Translations under genes and position numbers: made by a program
Shown: in pieces, positions 24,527-34,080 of the stretch
How positions within the stretch are numbered: position 1 is the first letter of the stretch
Layout of the letters: the number at the start of each line of letters is the position of its first letter
DNA from: an uncultured Bacteroidales bacterium
GTDB taxonomy: Bacteria > Bacteroidota > Bacteroidia > Bacteroidales > UBA932
Reading direction: 5' to 3'
NCBI GenBank assembly: GCA_949289565.1
Contig: CASEOO010000002.1
Location: 1-64,000 of the forward strand
DNA: 64,000 nt
Notes under the pieces: generated by a model
Database searches by the model: none
Seen by the model: the letters and a program-made list of their open reading frames with translations, nothing else
Told to the model about the DNA's origin: nothing

Positions 24527-26449
24527 TTAATTTTTCTGGACTGTGAGATCCATTGTGTCTGTATTGATGGTGACAGTGTAGTTGCCGTCTTCTGCTACTT
24601 GGTATTTTGTGTCGTTAATCATATCAGTCCGGACTACGATTTTCCATCCGTCTGCTTCGTTTCCGGTCACAAGGAATCCGTTGTCGAAAGAGAGTGCAGG
24701 AGTGCCTTCTGCACTAAGGTACATTCCTCCGAATGCGAACTTGAATTCTCCGGGGACGAGGTCTCCTGTCCACGAATATGTGATCCCGTCGGAAGATGCG
24801 AGTTTCTGAGTTTCATCTGCTGCAGTTTTTACCAAATCCCATTCATATCCTGTCGCGTCTCCATAGATGTAGATTTCGGCTGGGTTTTCACCAGTCATTT
24901 TCTTGACTTCATAGTCCCAGTATTTTGTATCCACCTTTATTGAATACATACCGTTCTCCTTGATTCTGTTGTATTTCCTGTCTGAGCCTCCATACCATAT
25001 ACTGCTGAGTCCCCATGCAAACTGGTATCCTGAATTGAAGTCCAAGCCTGAATGAGTGTTCAGGAATTTGAATCCGGCCTCTCCTTCTACGGATCCGAGA
25101 CGGGTAACCATGTAGAAGACCCCTTCTCCGTCTGCATTATTTTCAAACTTCAGATCCGGACGTTTTACCATCTTTTCCCCGCGCTCAATATACCATTGTG
25201 CGCCTGTGCCGTTGCCGAACAGATAGAGGTTTTCGGGAACCGGATATTCTTCGACAGTCCTGATGTCGAATGTGAGCTTGTTTACATTGATGGTGATTTC
25301 ATATTTGCCAGGAGTCCCGATGGTAAGTTTCGGATCGTATCCGCTTATTTGTTCCGGATAGTATATCAGTTTGTCTCCTTCAACACCGAAGAAATTCTGG
25401 ATGATGTCGGCATTCCACGGGAATTTGAAAGTGCCGGGAGCGAGGACTCCTGTCCATGTGTATATTCCGTTTTCACCTTTTGTGAATTCAGATGTCCATT
25501 CGGAACCTGCAGGATTCTCAACCATTATTTTCGTGTTCCATGGCTCGTAGAATGTCCCGTCTCCGATGATGTAAATGTGTTCGAAGTCAGAAGCATAGAC
25601 TCCCATGGTACCGCCGAAATTTTTCACGGTTCCGGCTGTCAGTACAGACTCGGCTTCGGCAGTGGTGATGACAGTCGTCTTACCTGCGTCATCGGTCACG
25701 GTGATTTTGAAACCTTTTGAATATGTGCCCGGGGCTACGATGAAACGGAATTCGGTGGCTGAGGCTGTAAGCTGCACAGGCTCTGTACAGGTAAGTGTGA
25801 CTGAAGCGGATTCCGTCGCTGTCATCACCGGAGTTTCCCCGTTGAAATCCACTGTGGCTGCACCTGCCAGTTTTTCCCCTCCTGCAGCCTCGATAGAGAT
25901 GGTTTTCACTGCTGCGTCACCGACTAGGCTGAGATCAAGCACTGTAGCCAGGTTTACGAAGGAATACTTTTCTCCGTCAGATGATACTGCAGCCATCGGA
26001 TATGAGACAGGAAAATCGCTTCCGTTGTATGTCTGTGCCTCGGGAATCGATGTGGAGATGACCCCTTCTGAAACTGTGGCCTCGGGGACTGCCGGATATA
26101 TGGCGTATCTGTACCCTTCTTCAGGCATGGTTTCAGTCTGGAAATCTCCGCTGGTCTGGCCTCCGTCTCCTGTCAGTGTGTATGTGCAGGTCTGTCCGTC
26201 AGCATTGAACAGCGAAAGCTGGTCACCTTTGCTCCAGAGGATCTGAAGACCGTCGAGGCTGGTTTTTGTAGCTGTGGAAGATGCCTTGATCACCTGATGC
26301 GGTGTGAGGACAGCCCCGTCATTGCCTGGCTTCTGGATTTCAGAGCCTGTCATTTCTTGAGAAGTCTCCGGCTCGATGTTTTCTTTTGAACAGCCGGCCA
26401 TAATGCCTGCCACGGCTGCGCAGGCGGCGATGAATATGTATTTTTTCAT
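24527..26449 (-). CDS. fimbrillin-like/SusF-like hybrid surface lipoprotein
   Basis: A 640-aa lipoprotein with lipobox Cys19 (AGIMAGC). Residues about 50-285 resemble the fimbrillin/Mfa-like family (TKTSLDGLQILWSKGDQLSLF, YAIYPA, APGTYSKGFKITVTD). The rest consists of three SusE/SusF-type beta modules, each opening like YIIGDGT, YLFGNGTGAQW or YIYGDATGYEWD and closing with Y.VTIN-type strands. So an adhesin-type N terminus is joined to glycan-binding modules. As the last gene of the PUL it probably holds alpha-glucan at the cell surface. It follows the 42-aa peptide gene by 24 bases. I have no named family that covers the whole length. Confidence 0.8.
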   Translation of the reverse strand: MKKYIFIAACAAVAGIMAGCSKENIEPETSQEMTGSEIQKPGNDGAVLTPHQVIKASSTATKTSLDGLQILWSKGDQLSLFNADGQTCTYTLTGDGGQTSGDFQTETMPEEGYRYAIYPAVPEATVSEGVISTSIPEAQTYNGSDFPVSYPMAAVSSDGEKYSFVNLATVLDLSLVGDAAVKTISIEAAGGEKLAGAATVDFNGETPVMTATESASVTLTCTEPVQLTASATEFRFIVAPGTYSKGFKITVTDDAGKTTVITTAEAESVLTAGTVKNFGGTMGVYASDFEHIYIIGDGTFYEPWNTKIMVENPAGSEWTSEFTKGENGIYTWTGVLAPGTFKFPWNADIIQNFFGVEGDKLIYYPEQISGYDPKLTIGTPGKYEITINVNKLTFDIRTVEEYPVPENLYLFGNGTGAQWYIERGEKMVKRPDLKFENNADGEGVFYMVTRLGSVEGEAGFKFLNTHSGLDFNSGYQFAWGLSSIWYGGSDRKYNRIKENGMYSIKVDTKYWDYEVKKMTGENPAEIYIYGDATGYEWDLVKTAADETQKLASSDGITYSWTGDLVPGEFKFAFGGMYLSAEGTPALSFDNGFLVTGNEADGWKIVVRTDMINDTKYQVAEDGNYTVTINTDTMDLTVQKN

Positions 26450-26473
26450 TTTTTTCTGTTTTTCAGGTTCTAC

Positions 26474-26602
26474 TTACCAGCGTATATCATAGCTGTCTTC
26501 ATTCAGATTCTGGGTGCTGAAAGCAAACCCGTGTTCGACTTTGACATTGTCAGTCCGGATTTCAGGACTGACATACATGGTTTTCTTTTCTTCTTTTTTC
26601 AT
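26474..26602 (-). CDS. 42-aa conserved-type small peptide
   Basis: A short frame of 42 codons begins KKEEKKTMYVSPEIRTDNV, continues through an SPEI and FAFST motif, and ends in SYDIRW. Bacteroidales carry many such peptides, with a lysine-rich start, a (Y)xSPEI motif and a C-terminal aromatic, beside fimbrillin or surface-lipoprotein genes; their role is not known. Here it sits between the GH97 gene and the fimbrillin/SusF hybrid, 24 bases from each, and so is translated from the PUL transcript. An in-frame ATG at 26623 would add seven residues. There is no signal peptide. Confidence 0.68.
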   Translation of the reverse strand: MKKEEKKTMYVSPEIRTDNVKVEHGFAFSTQNLNEDSYDIRW

Positions 26603-26625
26603 AGTTGAATTTTTTGGTAACATGA

Positions 26626-28794
<2,169 letters not shown>

Positions 28795-28825
28795 TTAAAT
28801 ACATCAAACCAATGCGGATCATTTC

Positions 28826-30607
28826 TCATTCATATTCCAGCACGAGCATATCCCAATATTTAAGGGAAGGCACAACGAGAGTGACAGTTTGTCCTTCCTG
28901 GGTGAAAGCCAGAGTTCTGGACGCACCGCATTCTATGTCTGGAGATGCTGTCCAGGCTGACTCCACTGTCTTGTTTTCAGGGAGCTGTATTGTGACGGAG
29001 AGATTGTTGACTTCAGAAGGTTCAGGCATAGTGCCGTTCAGGTCTCTCCAGCTGGTGGAATCCGCATTCAGGAAATTGAGGAAATGGATTGTCTGCCGGT
29101 TTCCGACTTCTTTGGCGAGGGTGATGATATTGCCGGCGGCCGGCTCCCAGGATTTGAATGCATAAGTGCCGTCTGAAGAAGAGACTGCCACATCATTGAA
29201 TGTTCCTCCGTCGCGGAGCAGGTTCTGGTAGGCTGTCATGAAGTCATAATAAGCTATGATGGCGTTCTCCAGCTCTGCCGACATTCCGAGGTTGCTGTTA
29301 GGGAAATATTCCTTGCACAGCATGTGCTCTCCCATTTCCAGGTGAGAGCCGCCGAGGGCAAACATGACCGCATCGGTGAGCAGGATTCCAGGAGTGTTGA
29401 ACGAGCCGGGGTTGTTTGCCTTGTCGTAGTTCATATAGGCTGCGAAGACAGTCTTCATATTTTCTCCGCCATAGCTGATGTTGGCGTCTATGACTTTTTT
29501 CAGGTCGGAAAACTGGGCCTCGCTTTCCCAGAGTTCGTTGTAAGCGAATGCAGTTTTACCGGTGCCGAGTATCTGCTGGGCGCCGAAAGACGATACGGCG
29601 TTCATGATCAGGTCTTTCTCCGGCTGCAGCTTCTTCATCTCGTTTATGAATGCCGCATAGCCGGCCGCCAGGTCGATTTCTTCTCCGTTGTAGTCGTACA
29701 ACGTGCCTCTTCCGCCGAGCTGGTCTATCTGGTATCCGTCGAATTCAAGAGTCTTGTATACATCATCTGTCTTTTCTCCGATATAGCTGAGCCATTCCGC
29801 GTTGGCAGGGTTCACGAGATAGATGGAGCTCTTGAAAGGCGCGCCGAGTTCATGCATGTCTATGGTCTGATGGTCCTGGTCTTTGTACATGTACCAGTCG
29901 TCTTTCACCCCGTCTTCTCCTGCATCATCGAGGGCTCCGAAGCAGAGGTTGTAGAATATGGCTTTCATTCCGTACTTGTGGCATGAAGCTATGTAGTTCC
30001 GCAGAGTCTGCAATGATGTGTTCCTGCTGGCTATGTCGATATATGTTTCGAGCGGTGCTCCCGTGACCTTGTCCTGGGCTAAAGGCCAGTGATGCTTCCA
30101 GTGCCAGTCCTGAAACTGGACTCCGTTTATGTGCAGGCGGTTCAGGTCGCGGACGATTCCGTCGCAGGTCTCAGCATCCATTTCTCCGAATGTGGCGAGG
30201 AAGCCGTAGCGCGGAAACCTGCTCCAGTCGCTTGACACATCGACGGCGATGGTGGCGAGGATGCGGTCTCCTTCTGTGCTTTTCTGGTAGACTTCAGCCA
30301 TATAGCCTTTGAAATCTTCTGCCGGGGCAGTCCATGTCCAGGTGTTCCCTGTGAGGGCCTGTTCTGTTCCGAGCTGCTCGCCGAGATGCTTGTATCTCAC
30401 GTAGATGGCGCCCTCAGGCATGGAGCTGGCTGAAAAGTTCACCGTTTCTCCGGCCTTGTACACCGCCTTGTCTGTGCTGAGGCTGATCTCGGCAGACGCG
30501 GCGGCATCCTGGTCTACAAAACCTGTGTAGCCGAGCTCTTTCTGGCATGCGGCTGATACCGTCAGGACCAGTCCCAATGCTATTGTATTGAATATCATTC
30601 TTTTCAT
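28826..30607 (-). CDS. GH66 endo-dextranase, surface lipoprotein
   Basis: A 593-aa protein with lipobox Cys21 (VSAAC) and therefore likely at the outer surface. An N-terminal beta domain (about 35-125) precedes a barrel of the GH66 family. The nucleophile fits Asp295 in FDGYQIDQLGGRG and the acid/base fits Glu358 in AYNELWESE. GH66 enzymes cut alpha-1,6-glucan (dextran) or make cyclic isomaltooligosaccharides; no CBM35 insertion of the cyclising type is visible, so dextranase is preferred. It determines the predicted substrate of the whole PUL. It lies between the SusE/F-like gene and the GH97 gene; a strong hairpin (30623-30657) precedes it. Confidence 0.92.
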   Translation of the reverse strand: MKRMIFNTIALGLVLTVSAACQKELGYTGFVDQDAAASAEISLSTDKAVYKAGETVNFSASSMPEGAIYVRYKHLGEQLGTEQALTGNTWTWTAPAEDFKGYMAEVYQKSTEGDRILATIAVDVSSDWSRFPRYGFLATFGEMDAETCDGIVRDLNRLHINGVQFQDWHWKHHWPLAQDKVTGAPLETYIDIASRNTSLQTLRNYIASCHKYGMKAIFYNLCFGALDDAGEDGVKDDWYMYKDQDHQTIDMHELGAPFKSSIYLVNPANAEWLSYIGEKTDDVYKTLEFDGYQIDQLGGRGTLYDYNGEEIDLAAGYAAFINEMKKLQPEKDLIMNAVSSFGAQQILGTGKTAFAYNELWESEAQFSDLKKVIDANISYGGENMKTVFAAYMNYDKANNPGSFNTPGILLTDAVMFALGGSHLEMGEHMLCKEYFPNSNLGMSAELENAIIAYYDFMTAYQNLLRDGGTFNDVAVSSSDGTYAFKSWEPAAGNIITLAKEVGNRQTIHFLNFLNADSTSWRDLNGTMPEPSEVNNLSVTIQLPENKTVESAWTASPDIECGASRTLAFTQEGQTVTLVVPSLKYWDMLVLEYE

Positions 30608-30622
30608 ATTTTGCTTTTCTTT

Positions 30623-30657
30623 TTGTCCGGAGCAGGTTATCTGCCTGCTCCGGACAA
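30623..30657 (-). promoter_or_regulatory. intercistronic hairpin inside the PUL operon
   Basis: TTGTCCGGAGCAGG (30623-30636) and its exact complement (30644-30657) enclose a 7-base loop between the SusE/F-like gene and the GH66 gene. On the transcribed (minus) strand it is followed by A-rich, not U-rich, sequence. So it is more likely a processing or stability element that uncouples susCDE from the enzyme genes than a terminator. Confidence 0.7.
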
Positions 30658-30665
30658 TTGGTTTA

Positions 30666-32501
30666 TCAGTTCTTTGTCACAGTCATAGTGGAAGTCATCT
30701 GGTTGATGGCTATGGTATAGTTTCCTGTTTCCGTGAGATTCCAGTTCCTGTCTATGGATTGGGTTTCCTCCGATCCCCTGTCAACAAGGGAAATTGCCTT
30801 GTTTTCGCCTGCAGAGAATCCTTCTCCTGCATTTTGCGGCATATACCATGTGCCGAAGAAAGATTTGTCAAGATCACAGCTGATTTTGAACTCTCCGGCG
30901 ACAATCTCTCCCGTCCATCTGAAAATATGATGATTGTGCTCGTCCGGGAACATCACATATTTGTTTGTCGCATCCTCTTCTACCGTATCAAATGACCATT
31001 CGTTCAGTTTTCCCATTATCCATAGCTTCTCGAATGGTGTGAAGCCAGTCTTTGTCAGGGTTACAAACAGATTCTTGGTATCGGCAGTGACAGTGTATTC
31101 ACCTGCTTCGGTGATGGTGAATGATATGTCCTGTTCAGTAGGAAGAGACTTGTCTGAGTAGACTATTGACATGTCGCAATTATCGTTGGAAGCCTTCCAG
31201 TATCCAGGTGCATAGGTCTGGTTGCCGTTGTTGACAACGAATCTGAACGGACCGGCCTTGAGTTCTCCTGTCCACGTGTATACTCCATCCGCTGTCATCT
31301 GCATCTCAACAGCATTCTCCGTAGTCCATCCTGCAGATGTGGCGTCTCCAATCAGATACAATTTGCTGAACTCAGCTTCACCTGTCTTTGAGTATGATAT
31401 GGTCAGGTCAAAAAGATTCACACTGACAGTGTATTCACCGATTTCGCTGATCTTGAATTTGAGGTCCTCGCCGCTTTCGCTTCCCGGATCAGATGCGAAA
31501 TATTCGATGGACATGTCTGCAGGGTCTTCATTCGCCTTGACATATCCAGGCCAGAAATCATGGCCAGTCACGAATTTGAAGCCTTCTCCGTTTGTCGTGA
31601 GATTTCCGGTCCAGGTAAACAGCCCTTTCCCTGTGTTCTCCATCTTTGTGAGATTGTCAAGCGACCATCCTCCAGGAGTGGCGTCTCCGATTAAATACAG
31701 TTCGTTTATCATGATGTCTTCAATCGTCACCGTCATTTCCAGCAGGTTCACCGTGATACGGTAGTTTGACTTTTCCGTGACGCTGAAGTTGATGTCATCG
31801 GCAGAAGCCGGAGCGGACTCTGCATATGTGATTCCGTTCTGGCTGCCGGCAGTCTTGATGTATGCCGGCCATTCATTCCCGGCAGCAGATATGAACCTGA
31901 ATTCATCTCCGGCTTCCATGATGCCTTCGAATGTGAAGATTCCGCCTGCTGTCCTGGTCATCTGCGTGGCCTTTGCCGCATCCCATCCTCCTTCAGTGGC
32001 ATCGCCTGTGATGTACAGAACGGATGGTGCAGGATTGTATGACGTCGCCGTGAAACTGAACTCGGAATACTGCTCCATTTCAGGGTAGTCAGTCACTGAT
32101 GCCCTGATTCTGCCCTTGTATTCTCCGGATGTGCCATGCTTGGCGCCCAGTCCGGCCACTATGTTGTTCAGTTCTTCCACGGTTATATCCCGGCTGTAGA
32201 TTCTTTTGCCGAGAGATTCAGTATAGCATTCCGTCCAGTCTCCTTCAGCATGGTCTATATCAAGAGTGTAGGAGATGGAATTGCCTGTGCCGAAATTGCT
32301 GCCGGAAGTCCATGTCAGGCCTATGGCCGTCTCCAGGCTGTTCTTTTCCTGCAGGACTATCGGGTCCTCAGCCTGGGCCGTGACCTTCAGCTCTTCGCCT
32401 CCTTCAGGATCGCCTGCCTTGTATTCATCTATGTCGATGCCGCATCCGGTGATGCAGAAAGCAATGGCGGACAATGTCAGTATTGTATTTAATTTTTTCA
32501 T
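30666..32501 (-). CDS. SusE/SusF-like glycan-binding surface lipoprotein
   Basis: A 611-aa lipoprotein (lipobox Cys20, FCITGC). The first about 150 residues resemble the SusE N-terminal fold (VLQEKNSLETAIGLTWTSG, SISYTLDID). Four beta modules follow in series; each opens like LYITGDATEGGWD, LYLIGDATPGGWS, LYLIGDATSAGWT or LWIMGKLNEWS and has aromatic-rich ligand loops. In the starch system such modules bind starch at the cell surface. Here the neighbours indicate an alpha-1,6-glucan ligand. It follows susD by 48 bases. The three near-identical GDAT-GGW openings point to module duplication within the gene. Confidence 0.88.
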   Translation of the reverse strand: MKKLNTILTLSAIAFCITGCGIDIDEYKAGDPEGGEELKVTAQAEDPIVLQEKNSLETAIGLTWTSGSNFGTGNSISYTLDIDHAEGDWTECYTESLGKRIYSRDITVEELNNIVAGLGAKHGTSGEYKGRIRASVTDYPEMEQYSEFSFTATSYNPAPSVLYITGDATEGGWDAAKATQMTRTAGGIFTFEGIMEAGDEFRFISAAGNEWPAYIKTAGSQNGITYAESAPASADDINFSVTEKSNYRITVNLLEMTVTIEDIMINELYLIGDATPGGWSLDNLTKMENTGKGLFTWTGNLTTNGEGFKFVTGHDFWPGYVKANEDPADMSIEYFASDPGSESGEDLKFKISEIGEYTVSVNLFDLTISYSKTGEAEFSKLYLIGDATSAGWTTENAVEMQMTADGVYTWTGELKAGPFRFVVNNGNQTYAPGYWKASNDNCDMSIVYSDKSLPTEQDISFTITEAGEYTVTADTKNLFVTLTKTGFTPFEKLWIMGKLNEWSFDTVEEDATNKYVMFPDEHNHHIFRWTGEIVAGEFKISCDLDKSFFGTWYMPQNAGEGFSAGENKAISLVDRGSEETQSIDRNWNLTETGNYTIAINQMTSTMTVTKN

Positions 32502-32549
32502 TGTATTTTCGTTTATATTGACGTAAGTCAGATGAAAATTCCTCTCCTG

Positions 32550-34067
32550 TTAATATCCCGGGTTCTGGGTCATGAGGTTGTTGGAGTCTATCTCTGTCAG
32601 AGGAATAGGCAAGAGCAGCCGGTTTCTGTCGACATTCTTCCCGATGCCTTTCAGAAATTCGAGGGCGTAGTCGCCGTTGTCTATCCTGACCATGTCGAAC
32701 CATCTGTGGCCTTCGAATGCCAGTTCCATGCGGCGCTCGTGTATTATTTTTTCCTTCATCCATGCCTGTCCTTCCTCAGAGTCAAGTGTGATATCAGACG
32801 GAAGAAGAGTCTGGATTTCCGGCAGCCCCGCACGTTTGCGGACTATGTTGAGCGGAGCGCAGGCTTCTTCAGTGAGCCCCTGCCCGTTCAGGGCTTCCGC
32901 TTTTTTCAGCAGGACATCAGCATATCTGTAGACCACGAAATCAGCTGAGCTGGTGTTGTATTCAGGTGAATCGGTCTTGGTGACCAGGAATTTCCTGACA
33001 TTGTATCCCGTGTTGGACCAGCTGTCATCATACGACATATTGTCGAAAGCAGGGCATCCGTCATAGAATACGGTCACATCTTTCCTGAGGTCTCCGTCTT
33101 CCCACTCATCCATGAATTCCTGTGTAGGGAGATTCCATCCGTAGGCCCCGGCCACCATGCCTGAGTTCCTCGGCCCCATGAAAGCGGAAAGCCATGATGA
33201 CTGGTTGTCGCCGCTCCAGAAGTCATACTGAGTGTCGCCAGAGTAGCCGACAGTGAAAAGAGCTTCCTGGCTGTTCTGCGCTTCCATACCGAAATTGTCA
33301 GCATAGTCGTACTGCGACAGGTCGTAGCCCATGTCTTCTATCTGTTCGCAGATATTCACCACCTCGGCGTAGTTCTGTTCAGGATGGTAGGTGAGCAATA
33401 TGTCAGCCAGCATGCAGAGGGCCGCGTCACGGCTGGCTCTGTTGTAGTCATCGCCAGTGTAGGATCTCTTTTCAGGAAGGAGAGTTACCGCCTGCCTGCA
33501 GTCCTTGATGATTTGTTCGTAGCATGCATCCAGCGTCGCACGTTCGGAGTCGGTGTTGTCATCGGCTTCATGAGGCTCAAGGATGAGAGGCACGCCTCCG
33601 AACAGCCTCACCAGTATGTAGTAGTAATGCGCTCTCAGGAAATAAGCCTCTCCCAGGCATCTGTTCCCGATTCCCTCGGAAGTCTGGTTGCCTTCTCCCG
33701 TGAGAGACTGGATCACAGTGTTGCACTGTCCTATTCCCACCCATGGCGAACGCCATACGTAGAGTGCGAAAGCATTTGAAGCATCAGCCGCGAAATTGGC
33801 GCACTGGACAGTCTCTATGCCGTCTTCTCCTCCGCCTGCACCCACTTCTGAATTACCTGCTATGATATCCAGAGACCATATCCTCTGGTTGTACAGATTC
33901 GATGACTGCAGAGGCACATAGCATCCGTTGGTCAACGCTATGGCTACAGAGTCCGATACTGAAACATTTATGTCTACCGCATATGGCGGGAAACTGTCGA
34001 GAAAGTCCGAACATGATACGGACAGGGCCGCCGCCGCGGCAATGATCAAGGTTTTTATCGTTTTCAT
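32550..34067 (-). CDS. susD: SusD/RagB-family glycan-binding lipoprotein
   Basis: A 505-aa outer-membrane lipoprotein (lipobox Cys19, SVSC, then SDFLDSFPP) that forms the lid on the SusC barrel and binds the incoming oligosaccharide. TPR-like helices appear through the middle (GEAYFLRAHYYYILVRLFGG). The C terminus has the usual HERRMELAFEGHRWFDMVR and ends NLMTQNPGY. The start at 34067 gives a clean lipoprotein signal; an in-frame ATG four codons upstream (34079) abuts the SusC stop. It is translated directly after susC. The substrate is inferred from the adjacent GH66 and GH97 genes. Confidence 0.95.
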   Translation of the reverse strand: MKTIKTLIIAAAAALSVSCSDFLDSFPPYAVDINVSVSDSVAIALTNGCYVPLQSSNLYNQRIWSLDIIAGNSEVGAGGGEDGIETVQCANFAADASNAFALYVWRSPWVGIGQCNTVIQSLTGEGNQTSEGIGNRCLGEAYFLRAHYYYILVRLFGGVPLILEPHEADDNTDSERATLDACYEQIIKDCRQAVTLLPEKRSYTGDDYNRASRDAALCMLADILLTYHPEQNYAEVVNICEQIEDMGYDLSQYDYADNFGMEAQNSQEALFTVGYSGDTQYDFWSGDNQSSWLSAFMGPRNSGMVAGAYGWNLPTQEFMDEWEDGDLRKDVTVFYDGCPAFDNMSYDDSWSNTGYNVRKFLVTKTDSPEYNTSSADFVVYRYADVLLKKAEALNGQGLTEEACAPLNIVRKRAGLPEIQTLLPSDITLDSEEGQAWMKEKIIHERRMELAFEGHRWFDMVRIDNGDYALEFLKGIGKNVDRNRLLLPIPLTEIDSNNLMTQNPGY

Positions 34068-34080
34068 GATTCCAGCCATT

